From NCBI RefSeq assembly GCF_021272345.1, contig NZ_JAJSDQ010000001.1:806001-870000 (forward strand): a stretch of DNA of 64,000 nt, read 5' to 3'. The stretch is from Ornithinimicrobium sediminis (GTDB taxonomy: Bacteria; Actinomycetota; Actinomycetes; Actinomycetales; Dermatophilaceae). A model generated the notes under the pieces. It was not told where the DNA came from and searched no databases. It was given only the letters and a program-made list of their open reading frames with translations. This document shows, in pieces, positions 49,973-58,298 of this stretch. Numbering within the stretch: position 1 is the first letter of the stretch; the number at the start of each line of letters is the position of its first letter. The position numbers and the translations under genes are program-made.

Positions 49973-51214
49973 TCATGACGGTCCCAGCAGGCTCAGGACG
50001 AGTTCGACGACCCGTGGATAGGTGCGGCTACGGTCGAAGTGGTCCTCGGCCATTCGACGGTTGTTGGCGCCCATCTCCTCACGCAGCCGGGGGTTGTCGG
50101 CCAGCAGACACAGATGCCGTGCGAGATCCTTCGCATCTCCCGGGACACAGTTGACTCCGGCTTCGTACTCCGCGACCAACCTCCGGTACTCCACGTTGTC
50201 CTGCGTGTTCAGCACCGGCAGTGCTGCAGCGGCATAGTCGCCGACCTTGTTGATCACGCTCTGCGCGGCGCCGGGACGGATGGGGTTCACGGCCACGTGG
50301 CATCCCCCCAGGCGAGCGACCATGTCCGCGTACGGAAGACGCCCGACGAAGTCGGCGGCCACGCCACAGTCCTCGGCGTGCTGTTGGAAGCGCGACGTCA
50401 GCGGCCCATCCCCCATGACCACCAGACGAAACCGTCGCGCCGTCTTCTGTGTCGCCTCAGCGATGGCATCACACACCAGTGGCAGGTCGTAGCTGTGACC
50501 GAGCGTCCCGACATACGCGATCCGGATCTCGTCGGACGAGCTCGCGACGTCAGCGGCTCGGCTCCCCTGACGTAGCTCGTCGAACTTCGCGAGATCCGTG
50601 CCGAGGTAGACGACGTGAGCCGACCGTGATCCCGTCCGGACGGCGTCGGCGCGTCGAGCGTAGGTCTCGGACACTGCAACCACCGCGTCAGCCGCACGGT
50701 AGACGCGGTTCGCCGTCCTCGACAGGGGATGCATGAGAGGCCGCGTGACCGCCGGTGCCGGCGAGAGCAGCTCGAAGGCCTCGGGCCACAGGTCCTGCAC
50801 ATCGACGACGAGGGGGATGCGCTTCTCACCGGCGAACCTCGCTGCCACGTCGGCCACTGCCAGCGATGGCACGGCGCAGTAGATCAGGTCAGGGGTCTGG
50901 CGGGCGTGGAGGAACCTGCGCAGATGGCGCGCCATCAGTCGATGGCTGACCAGCCGCTTCAGCCCGACATTCCTGGTGTAGCCCGGCTCGCGGATCAGCG
51001 TGCGACGGAAACCGTGGTCACCGTACGGCCATGTCCGCTGCTCCTTCCGTGCATGTGAGAAGCTGGACGTGACCAGCTCTACATCCAAGCCACGCGCCAC
51101 TATCCGACCAGCCAGGTCGCTGAAGCGATCGTTCGAGCTGCTGTCGTCGGCGCTGAAATGGGCTATGAGCAGGACGTCAGGGGACGGGTCACCCACGCGC
51201 GGAGTGGAAGACAT
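49973..51214 (-). CDS. family 4 glycosyltransferase (WbuB-like)
   Basis: A 413-residue GT-B enzyme. N-terminal DVLLIAHFSADDSSSNDRFSDLA, acceptor-side VVDVQDLWPEAFELL (the QDLWPE motif of WbuB/WbpH-like transferases), and donor side RIAYVGTLGHSYDLPLVCDA followed by ADFVGRLPYADMVARLGGCHVAVNP and SVINKVGDYAAAALPVL. It adds a sugar to the lipid-linked unit. ATG 51214 is chosen over an adjacent GTG six bases upstream. It precedes the flippase gene on the same strand by 55 nt. Confidence 0.88.
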   Translation of the reverse strand: MSSTPRVGDPSPDVLLIAHFSADDSSSNDRFSDLAGRIVARGLDVELVTSSFSHARKEQRTWPYGDHGFRRTLIREPGYTRNVGLKRLVSHRLMARHLRRFLHARQTPDLIYCAVPSLAVADVAARFAGEKRIPLVVDVQDLWPEAFELLSPAPAVTRPLMHPLSRTANRVYRAADAVVAVSETYARRADAVRTGSRSAHVVYLGTDLAKFDELRQGSRAADVASSSDEIRIAYVGTLGHSYDLPLVCDAIAEATQKTARRFRLVVMGDGPLTSRFQQHAEDCGVAADFVGRLPYADMVARLGGCHVAVNPIRPGAAQSVINKVGDYAAAALPVLNTQDNVEYRRLVAEYEAGVNCVPGDAKDLARHLCLLADNPRLREEMGANNRRMAEDHFDRSRTYPRVVELVLSLLGPS

Positions 51215-51388
51215 GTGCACTCAACTTCCGTCTGGTCGGACCGTGCCCCGGTCCGTCACGGCGACCATCGGACACTCACGGTCGTTACGCCCCACCCAGC
51301 GTCATCGAGGCCCGAGCGCGGCCTGCGCCAGTGTACGTCAGGTATCACGGCCGAGGTCGCCGGACTTGGTAGGATCTGAGCCCGAGAG

Positions 51389-51410
51389 GACCCGGTCATG
51401 CCGGGTCTTT
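51389..51410 (+). terminator. small hairpin with T-run ahead of the ATP-grasp gene
   Basis: GACCCGG pairs with CCGGGTC around a 5-base loop and is followed by TTT, 20 bp before the ATP-grasp start. TAGGAT at 51370-51375 is a possible -10 just upstream, so the hairpin would lie in the first bases of the transcript: either an attenuator or a 5' stabilising stem. Confidence 0.45.
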
Positions 51411-51429
51411 GCCGTCTGTGAGGAGTCCG

Positions 51430-52377
51430 ATGGGTTCTGTGTGCTTCCTACTCACGTCGGTCGGGCGCCGAGTCGAGCTGGTCCGGCACTTCCTGTCCTA
51501 CGCCGAAGAACACCCCGGCAGGCTTCGAGTCCTCGGCACCGAGATCGACCCGCACGCACCTGCCGCCCAGCTCCTGGGCGACCACGTGCGGCTCGTTCCA
51601 CGCAGTGACGAGGCCGGCTACGGGTCCAGCCTGCAACAGGTCTGCGAGGTCGAGGGTGTCGACGCTGTCTTTCCGCTCATCGACCCCGACGTGTCGGCCC
51701 TGGCCGGCACGGACCTGCCCGTGGGGGGTCTACGCGACCGGGAGGTGGCCGCGGTCGTCTCGGACAAGTGGTCGACCTACGAGTGGCTCAGAGGACGGGG
51801 CATTCCCACCGTGTCGACGTGGCTCCCCGGACAGCGCCGGCACGACTCCTTCCCCGTCTTCATGAAACCCCGAAAAGGAAGCGGTGGGGAGGATGCGTTC
51901 CAGGTCCGAGATCCGGACGAGTACGCGTTCTTCAGTCGCTACATCACCGCTCCGGTGGCGCAGGAGCTCCTGCCCGGCCCGGAGCTCACTGTCGACGTGG
52001 TCGTCGGCCGAGATCGGGAGGTGCTGGCCCTCGCTCAACGCGAACGTCTTGCCGTCAGGGGCGGAGAGGTCAGCCGTGGGCGGCTCGTCCACGCGGACGA
52101 AGTCGAGCGGGTGGTGCGCCACGTCGTCACCGAGCTGCGGCCCGGGGGGCCTATCACGGTTCAGGGCATGTACGACCGACACGGCACGTTCCGCGTGACT
52201 GAGATCAACGCCAGGATGGGGGGAGGGCTCCCTCTGGCGATCGCCGCCGGGGTGCCGCTCGCCCGTCTCCTCGTCGAGAGCTGGGCGGGTGAGCGGCCTC
52301 GAGAGGTTCGTAACAGCGATCTGTCGATCGGCCTGCACATGGCGCGATTCGACGATGCGTTCTACTGGCACCCATGA
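51430..52377 (+). CDS. ATP-grasp ligase of the polysaccharide locus
   Basis: A 315-residue protein; GAGGAG precedes ATG 51430. The fold resembles carbamoyl-phosphate-synthase-like ATP-grasp enzymes: preATP-grasp domain CFLLTSVGRRVELVRHFLSY and GTEIDPHAPAAQLLGD; ATP-binding lysine loop FPVFMKPRKGSGGEDAF; then QELLPGPELTVDVVVGRD; and the metal site TEINARMGGGLPLAI. Such enzymes form amide or peptide-like bonds between a carboxylate and an amine. It overlaps the HAD gene by 4 nt (ATGA). Context suggests it acylates an amino sugar, like the ATP-grasp domain of neisserial PglB2; this is inference. Confidence 0.85.
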   Translation: MGSVCFLLTSVGRRVELVRHFLSYAEEHPGRLRVLGTEIDPHAPAAQLLGDHVRLVPRSDEAGYGSSLQQVCEVEGVDAVFPLIDPDVSALAGTDLPVGGLRDREVAAVVSDKWSTYEWLRGRGIPTVSTWLPGQRRHDSFPVFMKPRKGSGGEDAFQVRDPDEYAFFSRYITAPVAQELLPGPELTVDVVVGRDREVLALAQRERLAVRGGEVSRGRLVHADEVERVVRHVVTELRPGGPITVQGMYDRHGTFRVTEINARMGGGLPLAIAAGVPLARLLVESWAGERPREVRNSDLSIGLHMARFDDAFYWHP

Positions 52378-53069
52378 CCGTGGCACGCAGCGCAGCTCTC
52401 CTGCTGGACCTAGACGACACCTTGTTCGTCGAGCGTGACTACGTCAGGAGTGGCTACTCGTCCGTCAGCTCATGGCTGGGTGAACAGCTGGGAGTGCCTC
52501 CCCGAGTGCTCATGGCTTCGCTGACGGAGATCTTCGACTCACCTACCCGCGGTCGGGCCTTCGACACGCTCCTGGCTGAGTACGGCCGGAAGGACCTGGT
52601 CGACGAGAGCGTCCGACGCTATCGGCATCACAAGCCGGACATCGAGCTCACACCTGAAGCCGAAGAGCTTCTGGCGACGCTACCGAGCGGCCTACCCCGG
52701 GGCATCGTCACCGACGGACCGACGGTCATGCAGGCCGGCAAGGTCGAGGCCCTCGGTCTGCATCAACGCGTCCCCGTCATCGTGCTCACCGACCGGCTCG
52801 GCGGGAGAGACGCCTGGAAGCCGTCGCCCGTCGGTCTCCTCGATGCCGCCCGACGCCTCGGAGTCGTCGCCGACCAGTGCGTCTACGTGGGCGACAACCC
52901 GCACAAGGACTTCCACGCGGCCCGTGCGGCGGGCATGGCCTCCATCCGGTACCGGGCAGGCTTCCAGGTCCATCGGGACTGCGAGGCCGAGTCGTCGTAC
53001 CAGCCGGATACGGAGATCACGTCTCTACTGGACCTCCCGGCCTGGGTCGACCTGCCGCCGACCGGCTGA
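52374..53069 (+). CDS. HAD family phosphatase
   Basis: A 231-residue protein. HAD motif I LLLDLDDTLF gives nucleophile Asp12 and acid/base Asp14; motif II is around GIVTDGP; motif III Lys lies in AWKPSPVGL; motif IV is VYVGDNPHKDFHAA. The helical cap between residues 20 and 85 makes it a subfamily I enzyme. It likely removes phosphate from a small molecule, perhaps the acid that the coupled ATP-grasp enzyme uses. Its end overlaps the convergent sugar-transferase gene by 45 nt. Confidence 0.88.
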   Translation: MTVARSAALLLDLDDTLFVERDYVRSGYSSVSSWLGEQLGVPPRVLMASLTEIFDSPTRGRAFDTLLAEYGRKDLVDESVRRYRHHKPDIELTPEAEELLATLPSGLPRGIVTDGPTVMQAGKVEALGLHQRVPVIVLTDRLGGRDAWKPSPVGLLDAARRLGVVADQCVYVGDNPHKDFHAARAAGMASIRYRAGFQVHRDCEAESSYQPDTEITSLLDLPAWVDLPPTG

Positions 53070-53690
53070 GCGGTCCAGCGGCTCACTCTCATGCCCGGAG
53101 CCACGGAACTCGGGCATCGTGGGGTGACCCTCCGCCGAGATCCCCTGTCGCCGGACAGTGTTGACGACGGTCCTCGCCAGGATCTGCAGGTCCATGGCGA
53201 AGGTGGCTGACTCGACATACACCGCATCGAGCTCGAGCCTCGACTCCCACGAGAGTGCGTTGCGCCCGCTGACCTGGGCAAGTCCTGTGATTCCTGGCCT
53301 GACATCGTGACGGCGTGCCTGTCTCTCGGAGTAGCGGTCCAGGTAGCGCGGGAGCAGCGGCCTCGGACCCACGAGAGACATGTCGCCCACGAGCACGTTC
53401 CACAGCGTGGGCAGCTCGTCGACGCTCGTCGTCCTGAGGGCTCGGCCCACCAGGGTCATGCGTTCCGCATCACGGTCCGACCCCACAGAAGGGTCGGCGA
53501 GCCGCATCGTCCGGAACTTGACCAGCTCGAACGGCCGGCCATGAAGCCCGGGACGTTCTTGTCTGAACAGCACCGGTGAGCCCATGGTCACGCGAACCGC
53601 TACCGCCGCGGCTGCCTGCACCGGAAGAGACGCGACCAGGAGTGGGGCGGCGATCGCAACGTCCAGAACCCGCTTGCCTCGGTAGCTCAC
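53025..53690 (-). CDS. initiating phosphoglycosyltransferase (PglC/WcaJ-like)
   Basis: A 221-residue protein, the short PglC-like form. GTG 53690 overlaps the aminotransferase stop (GTGA). It has one hydrophobic membrane re-entrant helix (VLDVAIAAPLLVASLPVQAA), the ELVKFRTMR motif, and the catalytic segment TTSVDELPTLWNVLVGDMSLVGPRPLLP with the Asp-Glu pair. It transfers a sugar-phosphate, in this family often a di-N-acetylbacillosamine-type sugar, from its UDP form onto undecaprenyl phosphate, beginning repeat-unit assembly on the inner face of the membrane. Confidence 0.92.
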   Translation of the reverse strand: MSYRGKRVLDVAIAAPLLVASLPVQAAAAVAVRVTMGSPVLFRQERPGLHGRPFELVKFRTMRLADPSVGSDRDAERMTLVGRALRTTSVDELPTLWNVLVGDMSLVGPRPLLPRYLDRYSERQARRHDVRPGITGLAQVSGRNALSWESRLELDAVYVESATFAMDLQILARTVVNTVRRQGISAEGHPTMPEFRGSGHESEPLDRSAGRRQVDPGREVQ

Positions 53691-54817
53691 GTCGCGAGGA
53701 CCTCGACCACGGCAGCGATGACGTAGTCGACCTCCGAGTCCGTGAGCGCAGAGCCACTCGGCAAGGCAGCACCTCTCCTGAAGAGCCCCTCGCTCTGTCT
53801 CGCACCGAACGTGCGCGCACCGGCCATCGAGGGCTGCATATGCATGGGTTTCCACAGGTGTCTCGCCTCGATACCGCGGCGGGTGAGCTCGCTCAGGACG
53901 TGTGTGACGTCCGCCTCGTCGTCCTCGACGACCAGCGCCGTCAACCAGCAGTTGTCCGAAGCATCTGAGCGGCCGGTGTCTGCTCCGAGGAACCTCACGG
54001 GCAGATCCCCCAGAGCCTGGACGTAGCGTCTCCGGATCTCCCTCCTCCGTTCCATCATGGCGTCGAGTCTCGTGAGCTGGGCTCTTCCCAGTGCTGCCAG
54101 GAGGTTGGACATCCTGTAGTTGAACCCGATTTCCCTGTGCTCGTACCAGGCGGCAGGCTCCCGGGCCTGCGTCGAGAGCTTGCGCGCGTGGGCGACGAGG
54201 CCACTGTCGTTGCTGAGGAGCATCCCTCCGCCCGAGGTGGTCATGATCTTGTTGCCGTTGAACGACAGGGCGGCGGCGCGACCAAACGCACCGGCTGCGA
54301 CGCCGTGGAACGACGCGCCCAGGGCCTCGGCCGCGTCCTCGAGGAGGGGCACCTCCCGTTCCTCGAGTGCGGGGACGATGGCGTCGTAGTCACAGGCTCG
54401 GCCGAAGAGGTCGACCGTCATCACCCCCGCCACGTCTCTACCCTCAGCTCTCAGCGTGTCGACTGCTTCGACCAGCCGGTGAGGATCGACGTTGCCGTCC
54501 CCGGGCTGGCTGTCCACGAAGACTGGTTCGGCTCCCGAGTAGACCACGGCGTTCGCTGACGCAGCGAAGGTCATCGACGGCAGCACCACGACCTTGCCGG
54601 GACCTGCGCCCAGCTCGAGGAGAGCCAGATGCAGGGCTGCAGTGCCGGAGGCAAGGGCCAGCGCATGCTTCACACCCACACGCTCCGCGATCTCGGCCTC
54701 GAACTCGTCGACATCAGGGCCGAGCGGCGCTATCCAGCCCGACCTCAGCGCGTTGAGGACATACTCCTCCTCCACCGCAGTGACATCAGCCTTGGATAGG
54801 TAGATCGTCCCGCCCAT
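53687..54817 (-). CDS. DegT/DnrJ/EryC1 (PglE-like) sugar aminotransferase
   Basis: A 376-residue PLP enzyme. ATG 54817 has GGGAGG 7 nt upstream. IYLSKADVTAVEEEYVLNAL, ALASGTAALHLALLELG, DVAGVMTVDLFGRACDYDAI, PLLEDAAEALGASFHG, and the PLP-lysine segment SFNGNKIMTTSGGGML are diagnostic. It transaminates a UDP-4-keto-6-deoxy sugar to the 4-amino sugar. The dehydratase at 36556 should supply the keto sugar, and the phosphoglycosyltransferase encoded immediately downstream should use the product. No PglD-type acetyltransferase is visible in the window. Confidence 0.92.
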   Translation of the reverse strand: MGGTIYLSKADVTAVEEEYVLNALRSGWIAPLGPDVDEFEAEIAERVGVKHALALASGTAALHLALLELGAGPGKVVVLPSMTFAASANAVVYSGAEPVFVDSQPGDGNVDPHRLVEAVDTLRAEGRDVAGVMTVDLFGRACDYDAIVPALEEREVPLLEDAAEALGASFHGVAAGAFGRAAALSFNGNKIMTTSGGGMLLSNDSGLVAHARKLSTQAREPAAWYEHREIGFNYRMSNLLAALGRAQLTRLDAMMERRREIRRRYVQALGDLPVRFLGADTGRSDASDNCWLTALVVEDDEADVTHVLSELTRRGIEARHLWKPMHMQPSMAGARTFGARQSEGLFRRGAALPSGSALTDSEVDYVIAAVVEVLAT

Positions 54818-54839
54818 GGTCACGCCTCCCGGTGTGCGC

Positions 54840-55613
54840 TCAGCGCAGCAGCTCGTCGATGGTCTCGGCCCAGTCCTGGGGACCGTCCGCCCCGGTCGCG
54901 TCAAGGGTCGCCAGACCGTTGTCCGCGGCGAAGTCCGCCAGCGCGGTGTTGACCTCGGGGGTCGACACCTGCTCAGCCTGCAGCACGATGCCGACGGGCA
55001 CGCCGTCACCGACCAGGCCGCGCAACGCATCGAGCAGGTCCTGCATCTGGTCCCCCACCTCGTCGGCGTCGTTGTTCACACCGAGGTTGACCAGCACCAG
55101 GTCAGTGGGCGCGTCCGGCAGGAAGTCCTCCACCCGCTCGGCCGCCGCGGCGATGTCGGTGCCGGCGCGGGCCGGGCTCCAGATCGACAGCATGACGCCT
55201 TCACCCGACTCGGAGAGCACATCCGGAGTCGTGTAGGCGACGTCGGCCTGCTCTGCCCAGTGCACGACCGTCACGGGTCGCTCGTCGGCGAGCCGCTCCG
55301 CCCACAGGTGCACCCACTCGCTGCGGTTGTTGCTGGTGTCGTCGCCGATGACCACCACGTCAACGGCCCCGTCGTCCTCGCCTTCGAGGGCCGCCGACAG
55401 ATCCTCCAACGACGTGTCGTCCTGCTCGTCCTGCTCGTCGTCCTCCTCGGCGTCCGGGACCGCAGCCGACGTGGTGGCTGCGTCGCTGTCGGAGGTGTGC
55501 CCGCCCGTCGTCACCGGGTCGATGGAGGGTGCACTGGTGAGCGCCGCGACCACGGACGCGGCGGCCACCGCGGCCAGCAGCCCGACCAGCACGTTCTGCA
55601 GACGCTCGTTCAC
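54840..55613 (-). CDS. SGNH/GDSL-like exported protein with altered nucleophile block
   Basis: A 257-residue protein; a very strong GGAGGAGGTG precedes GTG 55613. One N-terminal hydrophobic helix (VLVGLLAAVAAASVVAALT) anchors it, followed by an acidic linker (DAEEDDEQDEQDDTS). The globular part starts VDVVVIGDDTSNNRSEWVHLW, where SGNH enzymes have GDS, and later has VLVNLGVNNDADEVGDQM, corresponding to block III (GxND). The usual Ser is Asp here, so esterase/acetyl-transfer activity is uncertain. It is 22 nt upstream of the aminotransferase gene in the same operon. Confidence 0.65.
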   Translation of the reverse strand: MNERLQNVLVGLLAAVAAASVVAALTSAPSIDPVTTGGHTSDSDAATTSAAVPDAEEDDEQDEQDDTSLEDLSAALEGEDDGAVDVVVIGDDTSNNRSEWVHLWAERLADERPVTVVHWAEQADVAYTTPDVLSESGEGVMLSIWSPARAGTDIAAAAERVEDFLPDAPTDLVLVNLGVNNDADEVGDQMQDLLDALRGLVGDGVPVGIVLQAEQVSTPEVNTALADFAADNGLATLDATGADGPQDWAETIDELLR

Positions 55614-55697
55614 TCACACCTCCTCCGGCGGTCCTCAGCCTAGGTCACGCCCACGAGCTCTACCGACTCCCCCCGGCACGCGTGGGAGACTGTCACC

Positions 55698-56033
55698 GTG
55701 ATCTTCCTGGCCTTCGTCGTCCTCGGCCTGATCTTCCTGCTCGTGCTGGGCAGGTACGTCTCGCCGCGCTCGAGCCGCAAGCCGGTGGTCACCTGGGGGC
55801 TGGACGACTACGGCACGCACATCCTGCGGGGCCTCAGCGTCTTCTACGCCGCCGGGGCGCGCAACGCCTACCGGATGGACCGGCTGCACGAGGAGGCCAA
55901 GCGCCGCCCGCAGGACGAGCCGGAGGGCCTGGGCGTCATCGACGGCCCCTACCTCGACGACCCCAACGACCCGCGCGGCAAGCCCGACGGCTGGGTGCCC
56001 CCCGGCGAGGCCGACCAGGACCCCCGGCCCTGA
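55698..56033 (+). CDS. small membrane-anchored protein of unknown function
   Basis: A 111-residue protein: one N-terminal helix (IFLAFVVLGLIFLLVLGRYV), then a short domain with KPVVTWGLDDYGTHILRGLS and GARNAYRMDRLHEEAKRRP, ending in a Pro/Asp-rich tail. No family is recognised. GAGACT lies exactly 6 nt before GTG 55698, suggesting a leaderless transcript. It is followed after 19 nt by a glycosyltransferase on the same strand, so it may be part of that operon. Confidence 0.65.
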   Translation: MIFLAFVVLGLIFLLVLGRYVSPRSSRKPVVTWGLDDYGTHILRGLSVFYAAGARNAYRMDRLHEEAKRRPQDEPEGLGVIDGPYLDDPNDPRGKPDGWVPPGEADQDPRP

Positions 56034-56052
56034 CCCGCGGCCGGAGCCCACG

Positions 56053-57183
56053 ATGACCGGACCCCGTCTGCGGGTGCTCTTCGCGTTCTCCTACTCCACG
56101 CACTACCGCCTCGGCGTGCTGCGCGCGCTGCTCGCCGACCCGGACACGGACGTCGACGTCGCGGCCGGGGTCACCGTGCTCGCGCACGCGCCGCAGAAGG
56201 TGCACCCCCTCGACCCGGCCGACCTGCCGCCCCTGCGGCTGCACCGGACGTATGCCGTGCGCTCGCTGCGCTGGCAGCCCGGCCTGCTCCGGCAGTCGCT
56301 GCGCCGCGACTACGACGTCGTGGTCTGGGACCCCTCCATGCACTGCCTCACCATGTGGGCCTCCTCCCTCGCCCTGCGGGCACGGCGGCGCACGACCCTC
56401 GTCTACTGGGGCCTGGGGTGGACGGCCCGCCACGGGGCCGCCAAGGAGTGGGTCAAGGTGCGCGCCTTCCGTCTGGCGCACGGCTTCCTGACGTATGGCG
56501 CACGCTCGGCCGAGCTGGGTGCGGCGGCGGGCTACCCCGCCGACCGGCTGCACGTCGTCGGCAACAGCACCATCGACACGCGGCAGGCCGCCGAGGTCGC
56601 CACGGCGCTGCCGCCACTCGAACCGCTGACACTCGGCATCTCGCTGCGGCTGACCCGGCGCAAGCGCATCGACCTGCTGCTCCGCGCGGCATCGGCCCTC
56701 CAGCAGACGGGCACCCCTGTGCGGGTCCACGTCGTGGGCGACGGCGAGGAGCGGGCCGCCCTGGAGGCCCTGGCCGGCGCGCTCGGGGTCGACGCGCACT
56801 TCCACGGCGCGCTCTACGACCCCGGCGACATCGCCGAGGTCTACCGGCAGGTGCACCTGACGGTCATCCCCGGCCATGCCGGGCTCACCGTCGTCCAGTC
56901 GCTCATGCACGGCCGGCCTGTCGTCACCCACGACAACACCGGGCGCCACGCCGCGGAGTGGGAGGCGCTGCGCGACGGCGTGACCGGCTCCTTCTACCGC
57001 GAGGGCGACCTCGACGACCTCGTCACGCACATCCGCCAGGTCGCCGGCTGGATCGCCGAGCGGGGTCCTCGCGTGGCTCGCGACTGCCGTGAGGACTACC
57101 TCGCGCACGGCGACCCGGCGCAGCACGCGCAGCGCATCCTGACCGCGGTGCGCGAGGTCCACGAGTGGCTGCGGGTGGAGTAA
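56053..57183 (+). CDS. family 4-like glycosyltransferase
   Basis: A 376-residue GT-B protein. N-terminal VLFAFSYSTHYRLGVLRALL; middle VVVWDPSMHCLTMWASSLA and TLVYWGLGWTARHG; donor-domain LTLGISLRLTRRKRIDLLLRA, HFHGALYDPGDIAEVYRQV and the late VIPGHAGLTVVQSLMHGRPV, with GLTVVQSL in place of the more usual EGFPxxxxEA. It probably adds one sugar of the repeat unit; the donor is unknown. A small GC hairpin follows its stop. Confidence 0.85.
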   Translation: MTGPRLRVLFAFSYSTHYRLGVLRALLADPDTDVDVAAGVTVLAHAPQKVHPLDPADLPPLRLHRTYAVRSLRWQPGLLRQSLRRDYDVVVWDPSMHCLTMWASSLALRARRRTTLVYWGLGWTARHGAAKEWVKVRAFRLAHGFLTYGARSAELGAAAGYPADRLHVVGNSTIDTRQAAEVATALPPLEPLTLGISLRLTRRKRIDLLLRAASALQQTGTPVRVHVVGDGEERAALEALAGALGVDAHFHGALYDPGDIAEVYRQVHLTVIPGHAGLTVVQSLMHGRPVVTHDNTGRHAAEWEALRDGVTGSFYREGDLDDLVTHIRQVAGWIAERGPRVARDCREDYLAHGDPAQHAQRILTAVREVHEWLRVE

Positions 57184-57197
57184 GCCCCTCTGGGGGC
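57184..57197 (+). terminator. short GC hairpin after glycosyltransferase
   Basis: GCCCC pairs with GGGGC immediately after the TAA stop codon. There is no T-run. It is a weak terminator candidate separating the glycosyltransferase from the fcl promoter (TACGCT at 57240-57245). Confidence 0.4.
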
Positions 57198-57281
57198 ACA
57201 GATACCCCGGAAGGAAGGCGTCATCGGTGCCGTCCCCGCTACGCTGAACTCCTGCTGATGGAACCGTCACCTGGGAGCGTC

Positions 57282-58250
57282 GTGGAAACAGATGAGCTGA
57301 TCTACGTTGCCGGCCACCGTGGCCTCGCGGGCGGGGCCATCGTCCGCGCCCTTGAGGCGGCGGGCTTCCACAGGCAGGTCACGCGCACGCATGCAGAGCT
57401 GGACCTGACGGAGCTCGCAGCCGTCATGGACTTCTTCAGCACCGAACGGCCCGACCACGTCTTCCTGGCCGCCGCGAGGGTCGGCGGCATCGCCGCCAAC
57501 GTGGCCTCGCCAGTGGAGTTTCTTCTCGACAACCTCCGCATCCAGAACAACGTGCTGGAAGCAGCACATGGCTTCGGGGTCACCAAGCTCATGTTCCTCG
57601 GGAGCTCCTGCATCTTTCCGCGCGCAGCACCGCAGCCGATGGGCGAGGACCTGCTGCTGACCGGTCCTCTCGAGCCGACGAACGAGAGCTACGCGTTGGC
57701 GAAGATCGCCGGCATGAAGCTGGCCTCGGCCTACCGGCGCCAGCACGGTCGCGACTTCGTCAGCGTGATGCCGTGCAGCCTGTACGGACCAGGTGACAAC
57801 TTCCACCCGGAGACCAGCCACGTGGTCCCTGCCCTGCTCCGCCGCTTCCACGAGGCCACGATGACCGGCGCCGACGAGGTGGTCGTCTGGGGCACGGGGC
57901 GACCACTCCGGGAGCTGATGTATGTCGACGACTTTGCGCAGGCATGCGTCTTCCTGATGAACACATGGTCCCAGGACGGCTTCATCAATGTGGGCACCGG
58001 CCACGAGATCACCACCGGTGACCTCGCTCGGCTGATCGGGCGGACAGTGGGCTACGAGGGGGCGGTCGTCTTCGACCACGATCGCCCGGACGGCATGCCT
58101 CGCAAGGTGCTCGATGTGAGCCGGCTGAACGATCTCGGCTGGACCGCTCCGACACACCTCGTCGACGGGTTGCGTATGACCTACGCATGGTTCGCGGAGC
58201 ACTACGACAGCACGGCGCCTGTGCGAGGACAGTCGGCGACGCGTCCGTAG
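57282..58250 (+). CDS. fcl: GDP-L-fucose synthase
   Basis: A 322-residue SDR enzyme. GTG 57282 is preferred because GGGAG lies 5 nt upstream and the protein then begins close to the nucleotide loop; ATG 57258 would add 8 residues. YVAGHRGLAGGAIVRAL binds NADP. The catalytic set is visible: Ser and Cys in LGSSCIFPR, Tyr and Lys in NESYALAKIAGMK, and His in ETSHVVPALLRR. It epimerises and reduces GDP-4-keto-6-deoxymannose to GDP-L-fucose in the cytoplasm. It is convergent with gmd, its pathway partner. Confidence 0.93.
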   Translation: METDELIYVAGHRGLAGGAIVRALEAAGFHRQVTRTHAELDLTELAAVMDFFSTERPDHVFLAAARVGGIAANVASPVEFLLDNLRIQNNVLEAAHGFGVTKLMFLGSSCIFPRAAPQPMGEDLLLTGPLEPTNESYALAKIAGMKLASAYRRQHGRDFVSVMPCSLYGPGDNFHPETSHVVPALLRRFHEATMTGADEVVVWGTGRPLRELMYVDDFAQACVFLMNTWSQDGFINVGTGHEITTGDLARLIGRTVGYEGAVVFDHDRPDGMPRKVLDVSRLNDLGWTAPTHLVDGLRMTYAWFAEHYDSTAPVRGQSATRP

Positions 58251-58298
58251 GCGTCATCCCGCTTCGCAGCCTTGCTGTCTCGCAGCCTCCTTGCACAC

